The notes: generated from the letters alone by a model not told the origin. Shown: positions 1-12,678, numbered from the stretch's first letter. The stretch is DNA of 64,000 nucleotides from Poecilobothrus nobilitatus (GCA_947095535.1 OX352774.1:77190416-77254415), one strand, 5' to 3'. Made by a program: numbers and translations.

Positions 1-3000
1 AATATAATGAATATCAGACAGAATAAAATGTTAAATACTTATCGTAAACTTGTATAAGAATAAATTTTGAAACAAAAGGACAAGAACGTCCTTCAATTTG
101 AATAGAAATTGTATTTACACTCTATATTTAACACTATAGTTTTAAAATAAATTAAACTTTTCTGGGAATTTAGCTCAGAAGAAAAGTTAACGTCAGTTTT
201 CTGTTATAGTTTGTGTCTGAAATAACAAAAAAAAAAAAAAAAAACATAATAAACACAAAGTAAAATTCTCACACCAGTAAACCAGTAAAGAGAAAAATGA
301 AAATAAATAACTAGAATATTACTGCAGGATCAGGATATTGACTGTGTCTACATTGTTTTTTTCTTTTTTCATAAAACTATTATTAATGCTAGTAATAAAT
401 AATATGTACATAATAAACTACAACAAAATAATTATATTTATATTATGTACTATATTATATATTTAGTTACATAAAAAAAAAACATTATAGGGACATTGAA
501 GTTCGAAAACCTTTTTATCATAACTTCCACATAAATTTATACATTTCCTTGAAACATGCGAGTTTGTCGGTCTAATTGCATATACATATAAATACATAAA
601 ATGCACATATTTGTATATATATATATAATAATATAAATATATATATATAAAATATTGTTATATATTGATATATATGTATGTATGACAATGAGGATAGCCA
701 GTGGCGCGACATTATCAAAAACGAACAACTATTATTATATAAATTTTTACTTTTTTTTTTTATTTTTTTTCTCCAGCTGTTGTTGTTTTTATTTTTATTA
801 TTTTTTTTTTTGTTTTTGTACTGCTTGCTGAGTTTGTTACTATTAAATTTCATAATGTATTTAAAATATAGCCCCTACAGTTTTCCTGGCTTTTAAACTA
901 TTAGTACATATCTGCTGTACTAATATATTATGTATATTTGTTAGTACAGGTTTGTGTTTATTGTATACATATAGTAAAAAAAATATTCAAAATGAAAATC
1001 TAACCACTTGAATTTTTTTATTTTTTTTTTTTATTTTTGTAGTCTAGACTTGTCGGTTTAAATATACTTTGTTTTTCCTCTTTGATTTTAGTTTTTTTTT
1101 TTTTTTTTGTTTTATTAAATTTTATTTTATTTTATTTTATTTGAATCCTTGCTACAAAAAGTTAATTTTTTGTTTTTTAAATATAACTATTTATCTTGAT
1201 ATACATAGATGGAGTTAAGTGCACAAAAAATAAAAAATTAAAACAGGATAATAATACTATTAACATTCATTTTTATATATTAAAAATAAAAAAAAAAAAA
1301 TTAAAAAAATTGATTGAAGAAAAAGCAGAATAGAAGTCTTTTACTATAAAAAGTCGAATAAAATCGAATCTTCTACTTCATAAATACTGACAAGGATATA
1401 AAATGATATTTATAAGGATATTGTTAAATATAAGCATAATAGTACGTATATTTTATATAAAAAAGGATTTTATATATACGTATACAATAATATTATACAT
1501 GAAATAATTCTAATATGTATACGTATGTACATATTATATATACAAACACAAGTACAGAAAGGAAAATTAAATATATTTTTGTTTTTACTTTTAGGAGCTT
1601 TTATTTTCTTCTCTTTTTTTGTTTTTTTTTTTTTTGATTTTGTTGAATTTTCAATTCATCCGCATAATATGTGAAATCAACCATTCTTAATATTTTTTTA
1701 AATGTCTTTTAACAAACTTAAAACTCACAATTTCTTTGTTCCTTACCCTTTATTTCCTTCATCTTAATGTTTATAAGAATAAAACAAAATATATTGTCGG
1801 CTTTTTTAATGTTAATACAAAAAAGCAAGAAATTATAGATCGTATAAATGATTCATGATTTTTTTTCTCTTTCATTGTATTTATTTTTTTTTTCCGGTTT
1901 TTTTTTTTTTTGCACTGTTGTGCAGTTAGGCAGTCCATTTAACATTTCTTTTGTTATTTTAAGATTCTTCTTCTAAAGAAGCTCAATAAATACACACATG
2001 CATGCAAAGATATATATTTATTTGCTTATTTATTTAATTTTATATATTATCACATAGGATACAATATTATTTAAGCATCGACTGCTGCTAGCCTTCTGTT
2101 TTAGTTTATTACTTTTTTTTATTGATAAAGCTCAATGCTAGCATATTGATAATCACTAGATTCTAGAACCGTAGTGAACTGTTGGAAGTTGAAATCAAGA
2201 AAGCTTGTAACTTTTGATGGATTTTGATTGAATTCGCATTTTTTTAATTGAATGGCGTATGTTTAATTTGAAAGTTTAAATACTATTATTAATTTTATAT
2301 GTATAATATATAAACTAGATATATATTTTATTTATTTATTAATACACTTTTTCTGTTGATACGCTATCTATATATAATATAGTAAATTTATTTAGTGATT
2401 GCATACTTATAGGTTTCTGTTACAATTCATTTTGATAACGATAAATGGCAAAAAAAGAGTGATAAATTTTTAGCCGTGTGAAACCATGAAATGTTTCTTT
2501 TAAAATGGTTTGATATTGAAATAGTAAATAATTTAGTATTTTTTTTAAGTTCTAAACTTAACCCTATGATATTATTAGGTGGTATTAAAAAAATCTCGAA
2601 GACATCTAATTGAAAATATGACCTCAATAAGAAAAATAATTAAGGAACATGTGAACTAGATTTATAGATATTCCAAACGAAAATAAAGTGTTTCTTGAGA
2701 AATCTTCTAATAAGTATAAAATCTAATTAAGTTAATAAGAAACGAAGAGTAACGATATACAAATACCACCTAAAAAATTGTTTGAAGTAAAATATATGGT
2801 CAAATTAAATAAAATGAAACAAAATTGATGGTACAGTACAGGTACAGAAAATGGTCAAATGTTTATGAATGAAAGAGAGAGTATAGATTAAAAAACTTTA
2901 TACAATATTAAGGTATTTTTACAAGAGGTTGGCTGAAAAGTATCTTGAAAATCTTTAAAGCTAAAATTCTCAGAAATCGGTAAAACAGAAAATGTGGAAA

Positions 3001-4156
3001 GAAATTTATAATATGGCCTAGAACAAAATAAAAAGAAAGTACTTTATAAAAACCTTTTTCCCTAAAAAAATTAATAAAAATAAATAAATAATTTATACCG
3101 CTATTTGAAAAACGTAAAAAGTTTTATTTTATTTTTACTTTTATTTTATTTCCTATTTATAATAAAAATATGAAACCGAAAATGACTAGACTTTTATAAA
3201 AAAAAAAAAAAACAAAATAAATAAAACAAAAAAAGGAACAACTTTTCTCCTTTTATTTTTTCTCAATTAACCCTTTTTTTGTACTGGTCCGGATAGATTT
3301 TTGTTTACTAAACAGATATTTGAAATGGAATGTCACAAATAAAAAAAAAATTATTTGAAACATTTTTTAAAGGATAATTTTAATATCCCAATGCAATGAT
3401 CATAGACTGAGTATATTTTTATTTAAAAATACCGTTATATTGTTATTTTTAGGATATGAGTAATGAGAAATATTATTTTTTCAAAAGGACTTTCAAAAAG
3501 AAAAAAAAAATAGTATTAAAGAAAGTTATATTTAATTTTTTGGAAAAAAATGTAAGGAAAAATATTTCATCAACATTCAGGAAATAAATTGAAAATACGG
3601 AGGAAATTTATTTAAATGATTAGGGAATGAAAATTTTCATTTTTTTTTGGTTTTGTTTTTAAATAAAATGCGGTTTTTTTTAATATCAGACATTTTGGAA
3701 TGAGTCTAATTATAAAAACAAAAATGTAATGCTCATTAAATATAAAATCAGTTTTGATAATTAAATTGTAAATTAGGAAACCGAAAGAAAAATACAAAAT
3801 ACCTTAAATTCATTATAGTATAACAATGATATTTTCTTTAGAAGTTTGTAGCGAATTTGGAAAATTTCACGTTATTTTGAAAATTAAAGAATACAATATA
3901 AAATGTTGATTACTGTGAATGAAAAAGGGTTTAAACAATAAAACATCACAAAGTTTTATTTAGTTCATTCTTAATTTTTTTTATCCTTGTAAATAAAAAA
4001 TATTCTACAGACTTAAAACTTCACCGAGAATGTTTATAAATGTTTGAAGTGGAAGAAAAATATTTTCTTATAAAAGAAATAATTGGTTCAAGGAAATAAG
4101 TGGTTTTTATAGGAAAATTTTTTATAATTATATATAATGCAATGAATTAATTTTAA
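1..4156. other. A/T-rich intergenic stretch, no gene seen
   Basis: There is no open frame with protein-like composition and no recognisable exon. The stretch is dominated by A or T homopolymers (for example near 225-245, 750-820, 1090-1110 and 1893-1912), an alternating TA segment near 610-670, and a short (TTTTA)n run near 1117-1142. The short frames at 537-896 are translations of these runs. I see no RNA gene. Confidence 0.6.
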
Positions 4157-4203
4157 TAAATATAAAAATTTAATTGTATATATTAATTAAATTTTTATAT
4201 TTA
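4157..4203. repeat. Perfect 19-bp inverted repeat (hairpin)
   Basis: Left arm 4157-4175 and right arm 4185-4203 are perfectly complementary, separated by a 9-nt loop (GTATATATT). The arms are pure A/T, so in this background they may have arisen by chance expansion or be the relic of a small foldback element. No function is inferred. Confidence 0.6.
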
Positions 4204-6340
4204 GTATTATAATTTTAACAATTTTCAAAAAGCCTACGAGGGTTAGTTGGAAACTTTAAAATGGGATTTTTCCGGATAGTATTGGATATTATCCAACCAA
4301 AACCATACCGTTTTTCAAACTTTATGTTAAGACCTTTAATATAAATGTACAGTTTCATTAATGGAATAAGAATGAGAGAAGGATTTTTGGAATTTACCAA
4401 AATGTATGATTCCGAAGAATGATATAAATGTTCTTCTTAAACTTTACTAAATAGTATTCTTATGAGTTAACAACTTTGAGGAACACGTGGGATCTGATTC
4501 CACAAACGCTACGTGTACATTAATTACATAAAATTAACAGCGTACGGGTGGGCATCCATCGCTTCCCTTTTTAAGCGTAGAAAAACTTTGAGCGAAGGCA
4601 TATATAAGTATTAACTTTGTTTTAGTTGATTTGGTTTCTTGCATTTTGATATACGTATATACACTCTATATATATATATATATATATTATGTCATTACAT
4701 CTGAAAAAATTAATATCTTTAAATTACATATTGCAAACTTGTTAGAACTTGTTTAAATTTGGTAAATAATTGATTAAGGTCAGCTTGTGTTTCGTTTTAT
4801 ACAATGCCGAACTAAATGCTCAAAGTGTTCTTGTCAAAATTATATTATTTAAAAAGTATATCTAAGAATTTCATCACCTAAAATATTTTTAACAGATTTA
4901 TATTTATGTAAAATTAAATTATTACAAAAACGTGTTTATTCCTTAAAAATAATGTGATTTATGAAAATATAAATGTCATTAAACTATTCTAAAATAAAAA
5001 GTCAGTACAACAACCTTTGATAGGTTTATCATCCAGACTTTTCATTGTTATTTTTATTAAAAAACTATACAAAAATCAAATAACCATTTTTCAAAATAAA
5101 AATTCTTAACTATATAAAAATAAAATTTTCATTTCAAATAACTAATAATAAATTTACTACAAGTAATAAATGTTTTATTAGAAAATTGACTTTTGGTTAT
5201 CTATGTCAACAAATTAATTTCAACTTTTCTTTTTCAGTTCTAGAGACATCTAAAAATATATATCTAAATATCGTTTTGTTTTTTTTTTTTTACAAAAATT
5301 ATGCAGTTCATTATCCCACAGTTTTTCTTTGTCCATTTTATTTCATATAGAAGAATTTCTTCAATTTCATATATATACAGATAGTGAATCTGCTATATAG
5401 ATAATGAATCTGCTAAAATTTTCATAAAACTTTAGGATTCAAAGGATACACAGGCATAGTCAATAAAAGAAAAAGTTATAAAATGATTAGGGGTTGATGA
5501 TTAAACCAAATGACTCATGGGAAAATTTGTAATATTTTGTTTTTATTGTTTTTGTTGAAAATTTTCCAAAAATATTCCAGAAATTATTTCACTATGCTTT
5601 TTTCTATGTCTATATAAATATATAAATACAGCAGAAAAATTTTACCATTAACTTGGTGTCAAAAATCTTTTCTATCAAAAAAACAAAAAAATAAAAGAAA
5701 AAGATGAGTCAAAAATATTTATACTTCAGTATCTAGAGTTTTAAAAAGTATATAATGTTCTATTCAAGAATATTGTTTTTATAGATACGACCAAGTAAAG
5801 TTGTATGAGTTATTAAAAAAAAAAAAACAAAAGTGCGAAACATAAAAGTAATAACAAAGTAAAAAAAAAAAAAAAATTGGTTCACAAACTCTATGAATGC
5901 ACAGTTTTTAACGATGTGATGATTATGATTATGGTAATGTGAGTGATGTTGTTCTGACATTCAAAGTGTTACATTTAACAAACATTCCTTTTTGTATGCT
6001 AGTCTATACTTCAGTTAAAAAAAAATATATATATTTAAATAATTATGGTGATATATTATTTGAACTCAAATTATCAAAGATTTCCCTTTTTTTTTTTGTT
6101 GTCAACATTGTAAATGATAGGGTTTTGATATGGGCATTACTTTAATACTGATGGTAGCAGTTGGCTTTACGTTTTTTTTTTTTTGGTTTAAGAAATACGA
6201 TATTAATTTTGCATTTTCATATAAATTTTGTTGAAAAATAAAGTAACCATATATATGAAATATTTTTATTATAAAAGAAGTAATTTTTTCCTTTGTTTAT
6301 AAATCTCATCTTATTCTTTTATTTTTTTGCCTTGCTACTC
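4204..6340. other. A/T-rich intergenic stretch, no gene seen
   Basis: No exon or RNA gene is recognised. A slightly GC-richer patch at about 4480-4620 has no readable long frame. The small open frames at 5760-6145 on both strands are Phe/Tyr/Lys-rich and look spurious. Confidence 0.55.
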
Positions 6341-6344
6341 CAAT

Positions 6345-6430
6345 GAGGAGTATAGGGCATCCACTAAGTCATTTATTATTCATATTTGACTAAGCTTCAG
6401 TTTCGTGGATCATTAATTTCACTAAGCCAT
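6345..6430 (-). repeat. Dispersed repeat body, copy A
   Basis: This segment (GAGTATAGGGCATCCACTAA followed by a TCATTTATTAT..CATATTTGACTAA block) is nearly identical to the reverse complement of 15851-15935. Two divergent copies in opposite orientation show that it is an interspersed repeat. The strand is set to - because a tRNA-like sequence on the minus strand lies about 230 bp to its right (6660-6727) and could be its head. That link is inference, as copy B has no comparable head. Confidence 0.7.
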
Positions 6431-6659
6431 TGATTACTGGACTGTAGCTATTATACAAGACTAAGGACGTTTCTTTTATTTCTACGCCATCTATATATAT
6501 TATCTTATATGAGAATTATGGTTTTATTGTTTCTTTATTATAATAGCTATTATATTGTGATATTAATTTTAATTTATAGGACATATAAACTTATTTTTAA
6601 TTTAATTATATTCTACTAATTATATATTATAAGAAAAATCTATATTATTTCTAATTAAT

Positions 6660-6727
6660 GGGCCAGCCGGGGTTTGAACCCGAGAAATATGAAAATATAA
6701 AAGGCCGGTGTCTTAACCCTCACAACA
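6660..6727 (-). repeat. tRNA-like sequence (pseudo-tRNA or SINE head)
   Basis: Read on the minus strand, this contains a perfect RNA polymerase III B box (GGTTCAAACCC) and an upstream GGTTAAGACACCGG segment resembling an A box/D arm. The acceptor-stem halves do not pair: the 3' side reads GGCTGGCCC while the 5' side is GTCAATG. An intact tRNA gene is therefore unlikely. It is best read as a tRNA-derived SINE head or a tRNA pseudogene, possibly belonging with the repeat at 6345-6430. Confidence 0.5.
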
Positions 6728-7028
6728 TTGACTGAATATTTTTTTATCTGGGTGTTGGTAAATTGTCTGCCTCTGCAGTATTTTGTTTCTGGATTTAAGT
6801 ATTTTATTTATCATTTTTACATATCTCCCATGACTCCCCTTCTTCATTCATTAATTTGCAGTACAGTTTTGTTAGACATACAATTTAATTATTGTTTCCT
6901 TTTATATAATTAAAACAGTGTAATCGTATAGCGTTTGTAACAACTGCGTTGCTTTTCACTTTCTAAATTGGAATTCATTTTTAATTTTGCTTATAATTTA
7001 AATACTCTTTAAAAACAATATAAATTTT

Positions 7029-7190
7029 CCGGGCCTCGGGAAGGGAGTGTGGGTTCGAATCCCACACACGTCGTAAGAGTTATTCTCCCTTATGATATTT
7101 ACAGCCAAGACTGAAAAGGAAAGGCTGTGTAATTTCCTGTTCACATTTATGTGGCAGTGAAATACCCTAAAAAAAAAAAAGAAAAAAAAA
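7029..7190 (+). mobile_element. tRNA-derived SINE, copy 1 (internally deleted head)
   Basis: This is one of four related copies in the window. It begins GGGCCTCGG, carries a perfect B box (GGTTCGAATCC) within GTGTGGGTTCGAATCCCACA, then the family body TCGTAAGAGTTATT.., TTTACAGCC, GGCTGTGTAATTTCC and CACATTTATGTGGCAG, and ends in an A-rich tail. Compared with the copy at 57183, the A-box part of the tRNA-like head is missing, so this copy could not be transcribed from its own internal promoter. Such SINEs are mobilised by the reverse transcriptase of a LINE partner. No clear target-site duplication is visible. Confidence 0.85.
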
Positions 7191-7240
7191 TTTAAATGTT
7201 CTTATTTGGACAAAGTGTATTGACCAGATACTTAGAATAA

Positions 7241-7318
7241 TATATTATATAAGAGTTATATATATATTATATAAGAGTTACATATATATATTAAGAGTTA
7301 CTCATATATTCAGAGTTA
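7241..7318. repeat. Short degenerate tandem repeat (AAGAGTTA units)
   Basis: About four units of roughly 15-25 bp share TATAT..TAAGAGTTA, with decay toward the right end. It lies just downstream of the SINE tail. Confidence 0.6.
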
Positions 7319-7319
7319 A

Positions 7320-9300
7320 ATATTAAAATTAAAAAATTTGAATAGGAATTAGTTATCCTAAAATAAATTAAACAAAGCAGTATATAAAACTAAATATTTT
7401 TAAAGATGTACGTACCTACATTTTCAAAAGGACAATGAAAAACATTCTATAACAACAGCTACTTTTGCGTCAAAATTTCTACTTTTCCTTTTTAAAAAGT
7501 CTGTGAAAAACCAATAAACATTTTCTTTAATTTTATCCTTAAACCCTACATAATTAAGAAAACTCGTTAACATATATAAAAATATATATAATATTGTAGC
7601 TTTAATTTTTATTCTTTACTTACGACAAATAAGCACAGGTGTCTAAAATGAGTGAAATTTCAATTTATAACCCCTAATTAATAGCTCTTAAACAGAGAAA
7701 ATATAATTTCAAGAATTTTTACAACTTTAAAATGTTGTACCTGCCTTCAACAAGTGTTTCAAGTGTTTGAGAGTCAGCACTTAATGAAACAAGATCTTAA
7801 TAAATCAGCAGGGGAAAAGTTTCAAAATTATAATGTCATATTGGTGACTTATGTACAAATATATTTATAATATTATGGTAACCTTTTTTAACCAAATCAA
7901 TTTTATTTCAAAAGTTGTTAAAAAAATGTTACTATAGCATATTTTAAAATATTCTTAAAATATTGTAAAGTTTTCTTTTCTTTTTGTTTTGCTTTTGATC
8001 TTAGAATGTAATGTTAAAATTTATTTTTATTCTTTTGGTTACATTAAAAAAAATTTCCTGGGTATTCATTTTTTGATTGTTCGACTATTACATTAAACAA
8101 GATTGCTAAAAGATCATTTTGGAAAGGATAATTGTAGGAAAGGATTCCCGTTTTTGGTATAGTAATAATAACATACCATATTAATTAAAAAATAAAATTT
8201 AGACTTGTGAATGCTTTTATATTTTTAATAGATACATATGCCGCTAAAGCAATTACCATAAATGAAGCACATAGAAAGCGGATAGAAAATTTTGTGCTAT
8301 GGGTATTCGTAGGGTGTTGATAAAAACTTAATGTAAAATGCAAAGTTCTGGACAAATTAAATCAATTCTTCTCAAATGTTTTGGTCGCATTGCATATGAT
8401 CAGTTAAAATGGAGAAACTAATAGTTGAAGTAACAATGAACTGTAAAAGAGCGAAGGGCCGATCTTTCCTACACATTGATTTGACAACTACAGTTGTTAA
8501 AAGAAAAACCACAGACAGAATCGACTCATATGATACAAAATATATTAACAGCATGTTATGAATCTCATCACATAATAATGTCACTACGCTCTATTGGAAG
8601 GAGAAATAGAATAAATAATATCATATCAGAATATCTCAATATAAATAAGTATCTAAATACATTTTAATAACCGACAATTAACAAGACCAACTATTATATT
8701 TTACCAATTTCCCATTTTTCTTAAAAAAGAAAAACCAAAAAAAAAGGAAAATATAATTTTCTAATTTTTCTCTTTCATTTTTTATATATTTTACTTCTTT
8801 CTATTATACTTATATACTTTAGATAGAATCAAAAAAAAAAAAAAACAGGCCAGACATATTTTTTTTTTCTGTTTTTAAATGAAAAAAAAAAAAAAAAGTA
8901 TTAAAAATTTTTTAAAAAAGTTTTGAAAAAAATATTTTAAGAAATTATTGTCATTTTCTTCAGGTCAGTCATCTTTTTATACAGTGCATTGAATTATTAA
9001 TTTACTTTTAAAAGACGCAAATAGATTTTACATTTATATTGGAAAGATATTTTATATTTATAATAAATATTTGATTGAAATATCAATATTATTTGGAAAA
9101 TTGACAGTCATTGAGAGATCATCAAATCAAATTAAAAAAAAAAAGAAAAACTTTTAATAGACCAACTAAACCAATTTTTAATGCCTTATCGGACCTCTAT
9201 CTCTTGATGACAATTAAATAAATTTATTCAAAAAAACACACAAATCTGACTTAAGTATGATTAACTATATGTATTTTTATTATATAATATTAAACCTAAA
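7320..9300. other. A/T-rich intergenic stretch, no gene seen
   Basis: No recognisable exon. A slightly GC-richer patch at 8270-8590 contains a 70-codon minus-strand frame (8372-8584) with a hydrophobic stretch. I do not recognise it, and it has no flanking splice signals that I can support. Confidence 0.5.
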
Positions 9301-9394
9301 AAAAACAAGGGTTTGAAATTTTGTTTTTTTTAAATCTTGTTCTTTAAAATCTTAATATAAAAAATCTTAATTTTAATCTTGTTTAAAATCTTGT

Positions 9395-9483
9395 TCTTGT
9401 TTTTGTTTTATTTTATTTCATTTTTTAATTTATTGGGCGTCCAAATAAATTAAAAAATGAAATAAAATAAAACAAAAACAAGA
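9395..9483. repeat. 40-bp perfect inverted repeat inside the MULE relic
   Basis: The arms 9395-9434 and 9444-9483 are perfectly complementary with a 9-nt loop (GGGCGTCCA). The outer ends carry the TCTTGTT / AACAAGA motif of the element ends. The related element at 62.5 kb has a similar right arm (AAATGAAATAAAATAAA..CAAGATTTT after GGCGCC), so this was part of the family's structure rather than a local accident. Confidence 0.9.
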
Positions 9484-9487
9484 TTTT

Positions 9488-9712
9488 AAAAATTTAACAG
9501 AATTCAAAGGCTGTCTTTTTCATTTCGGCCAAATTATTTGGCGCCAAGTACAGAAAAAGGGTTTTTCGGTCAAATATGGTGAAAATGAGGTATTCAGCCT
9601 GAGAATTCGAATGATTAAGAGTTTAGCATTTGTACCACCGGACGAGATCTTTGATTATTATTCGGAGCTTAATAATGATTTAAAGATGGGTAAAAATGCC
9701 AAAATTATATAG
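9488..9712 (+). pseudogene. MULE transposase fragment
   Basis: The open frame reads ..EFKGCLFHFGQIIWRQ (from 9500), continuing through VKYGEN, RIRMIKSLAFVPPDEIF and DYYSELN to a stop at 9710-9712. The pattern GCxFHxxQxxWRxxQ followed by an LxxLAFVPPxEV-like block is the conserved C-terminal core of Mutator-like transposases. It includes the histidine of the GCxFH motif, but the upstream catalytic aspartates are absent. A second segment in another frame (about 9726-9840, ..DKVGPNGKRINTYN..) may be the continuation after a frameshift. No start codon or N-terminal zinc finger remains, so this is a truncated pseudogene inside the 9315-10384 element. Confidence 0.8.
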
Positions 9713-10384
9713 TATACAAATTAATTTCAAATATGAGAAAAGAATTGATTGTAGCGTTGATAAGGTTGGGCCAAATGGAAAACGGATAAATACGTATAAT
9801 ACGTATAAAAAATTAACAATATTATCAAAAAAAGAAGAGAAATATCTAAATTGGATTTTTTAAAAAGAATCGCGTACAACATAGAATTAAGTTAAGATAG
9901 TTTGTATGTATATTATGTTAATTAATTTATATGCTTATATTTATCATATTATTATTTTTTTTTTTTTAACACTCGAATTGTAATTATTTTACTATTTTTA
10001 ATAAAACAAATTAATTGATTTATCATTAATTGTTATATCACTCCTAATTTAAAACCTGTGGTAAACATATACATTTACATATTCTAAAAAAAGCATACAT
10101 ACAATTCCTGCTTATCCAAAATTTCTCATATATATTTTACATACAAAAAAAAATCCCGCCACTAATTTTAAAATTTCAACACCCTTTACTTTCATTAAAT
10201 ACAATAGGATATAAACTCATTCATTTGAAATAATTTTGCGGTTTTGCAAAAACTAGCTTCTAATGAGAACTGATCTATATAAAAAACAAGATTTAGCAAG
10301 ATTTTTACGAAAGCAAGATTTAAAAAAAAACAAGATTTTAAAAAACAAGATTTTAAAGAACAAGATTAAAAAAAACAAGATTTC

Positions 10385-11240
10385 GTACCGCTCCCAAAAA
10401 AAAATTATTAAAACTCAAAAAATAAAACCCAAAAAGAATAAATACATAAATTTTAATTTTTGTTTCGCATTATGAATTAAAAGTTATTTACATTTTACAC
10501 ATTTTCCTTTACAACTCCCCCCAGATGCATCAATAATGAAACACTAAATTGTATAGTCTTAAAAGCTTCAACCACATTTAATTAATGTTTTAATTAAAAA
10601 ATCAATTATTTATCATACTTGTATATGTATATACTACTTTTCCTTATACAAGTATATAAAACACATAATCAAATATGTGTTAAATAATAAATATACAAGT
10701 ATATGTAAATAAAATATTTTATAGTAAAATCTGCAATTATAAAATTTAAACAATTAAAAACATAAAACCACAGTCTACCATCTATTAAATCAAAATTATT
10801 CAATCAGATCGAAATTGTATATATATATATATATTATATCTAGAAGATAATTTATGATATTAAAATGTTATTGTGTGCTATAGTTAAAAGTCTGTTATTA
10901 TATAGGATTAAATATATTAATATTAGTATAGTTATATAATAACGGTTCTAAAAGTTGCCTAACAAAACGCTCCTTAACTAAGTCATATTTTCTTAATACT
11001 CAGACATTTTATTTTCCTAAAAATAATTTTTATTATGTTAATTTTAATATAATTATAAAATTTTAACTTCTGGATTTAAAAATTAAAAGTTAAAATTAAA
11101 TTTAAGAACAACAAAAACTTTTAAAATTATACATATGTACTAGTACTAGTAGTAATACTCAGCGTTGGCCGGAAAATTTCCAAGTTCTTATAATGTTTTA
11201 TAATTTAATCAATCCAATGCGCTTCTCTGCTAAGAGTTAG
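10385..11240. other. A/T-rich intergenic stretch, no gene seen
   Basis: No exon, RNA gene or repeat family member is recognised. The 70-codon plus frame covering 10263-10475 is an artefact of the AACAAGATTT repeats of the MULE end. Confidence 0.55.
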
Positions 11241-11710
11241 TATTTATATAAAGTTTGAAATCAAATCAGTCAAAATTTTTAGATATTGGAGAATGAAAAA
11301 ATGAGAAAAATTTTTTTTAGAACGACGTACCGGAAGGGGTTAACGGAATTTAACAAAAATATTACTTTTTGTATTTTTTTGCAACTACAGAAGAGTTCTG
11401 TAAAATTGGACACAATTTCATCAATTTTTTTTTTAAATGATGTTGCGTGAGAGCTGTGGGATCCAATTAATAGATAGAAGTCTTGTGGCATAGAAAAATA
11501 TTTCTGCAAGGTTTGAAGTTAATCGATCAAACGGTTTAGCCTGGAAAATTAAAAAAAGAAAATTTTAAAATGAAATATAGCCATTTTATAAGCATTTTGG
11601 TTTGGAGTGTTTTTGTAAAATTTCACTTCGTTTTTACTCTGAGTGGTTATTAAGTTATAAGTAAACAAATAAACAGACAAATAGGAAAACTTTTTGCTTT
11701 ATATTATATT
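11240..11710. repeat. Probable dispersed repeat fragment
   Basis: The segment is GC-richer than its surroundings. It contains a string typical of insect interspersed repeats: GTTTGAAGTTAATCGATCAA followed by ACGGTTTAGCC, then later TTATAAGTAAACAAATAAAC followed by AGACAAATAGG. The block 'GTAAAC(A/G)..ACAGAC' is the reverse complement of the CGTCTGTTTAC block seen in the INE-1-like copies at 20.0, 33.3 and 50.9 kb. The 76-codon minus-strand frame at 11279-11509 within it is not recognised and probably not a gene. Confidence 0.5.
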
Positions 11711-12678
11711 AGTATATGGATGTATTTTGAAATCACAATTTTGAAAACATAAGAATTGCAAAAATATCAGTAATAATTGATGTTTATAAATAAATTAAAA
11801 ATTATTTTAATTTAATAATTTCAATTTTTTAGTTTCACCCTTATTTGTGCAATTAAAAATTTATTATTGTTTCTTTAATTTTACAATTATATTCGTATTT
11901 TTTTTTTTTTTTTTGGTAAATTTCCATTGTTAGTTACACGTGGTTACACTTTATTTACCATATCTGTAGCAATACATATTGTAACATATTAAACTTAAAA
12001 TTTGTCTATAGGTATACTGGAAACATTTAATTTATTTTCATTTATTCATAATTATAACAAATATATATCATATGATTTTTTAAAGCTGTACTTTCTTCTA
12101 AAATCTGAATTAATTTAATTTTTGTTCTTCAAAACAAATAGAAAATAAACATTATTATAAGAATATATGTACATAATAAATTAAATTAAACAAGACGCCA
12201 TCTTTTAAAATAGATTTTTTTTTATTATTAATTTATCAATAACACATTAATTGAAAAATGATGTAATTGTAATTTTGAATTTTCTAATTCTTCCTGAACA
12301 ACTTTTAAAAAACTTAAAGATCCTGTTGCAATCAAAAGTAATTTTATGTAGCCATGACGCAAGTGCTGTCAAAAAAAGTTATAATGTATTAAATTCTATG
12401 GAAGATGCTTCAATAAATGTAGTCTTGATTATACGTTTACTTATGCAGCTAAAGAAAAAAGTTGATCAATTTTTAACTTTTACGTTTTCAATATGCTTTG
12501 AATTGTCAAATGTGTGACAGCACATATTTATTATTCACATTAATATTTATATATTCATATTTCGTATTCTTTATTTGAATTTCTTTCTTCAATTATTCTT
12601 TTTTTTTTCAGAAAAAAACTGATTTCACAGAGAAATTAATTGAAAAATTTAAAAAAAATCTAGTATTATACAAAAACT
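11711..12678. other. A/T-rich stretch with one unrecognised frame
   Basis: A plus-strand frame of 88 codons (12251-12517) has less biased composition than its neighbours (..LLQSKVILCSHDASAVKK..). It matches no family I know, so I do not call it a gene. Confidence 0.4.

Larger units (their letters stand above)
9315..10384 (+). mobile_element. MULE-type DNA transposon relic with foldback ends
   Basis: The left end (9315-9400, repeated AAATCTTGTT motifs) and right end (about 10280-10384, repeated AACAAGATTT motifs) are inverted copies. About 35 bp align directly (GAAAT.TTG, a T run, then AATCTTGTTCTTTAAAATCT). Between them lies a fragment with a MULE-type transposase motif (9488-9712). Long, repetitive terminal inverted repeats fit Mutator-like elements. 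A further 40-bp perfect palindrome (9395-9483) sits at the inner edge of the left end. I could not identify the 8-10-bp target-site duplication expected of MULEs, so the exact boundaries are approximate. The element is clearly inactive. Confidence 0.75.

Noticed and set aside
537..896. Overlapping small frames on both strands
   Set aside because: Translations of TA repeats and poly-T/A runs, with extreme Phe/Ile/Tyr/Lys composition.
6660..6727. Functional tRNA gene on the minus strand
   Set aside because: The acceptor stem halves do not pair and no clear anticodon arm forms.
7040..7070. Possible functional tRNA gene
   Set aside because: A perfect B box exists, but the head is internally deleted and the sequence belongs to the SINE family; no acceptor stem pairs.
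10263..10475. 70-codon plus-strand frame
   Set aside because: Produced by repeated AACAAGATTT units of the MULE right end.
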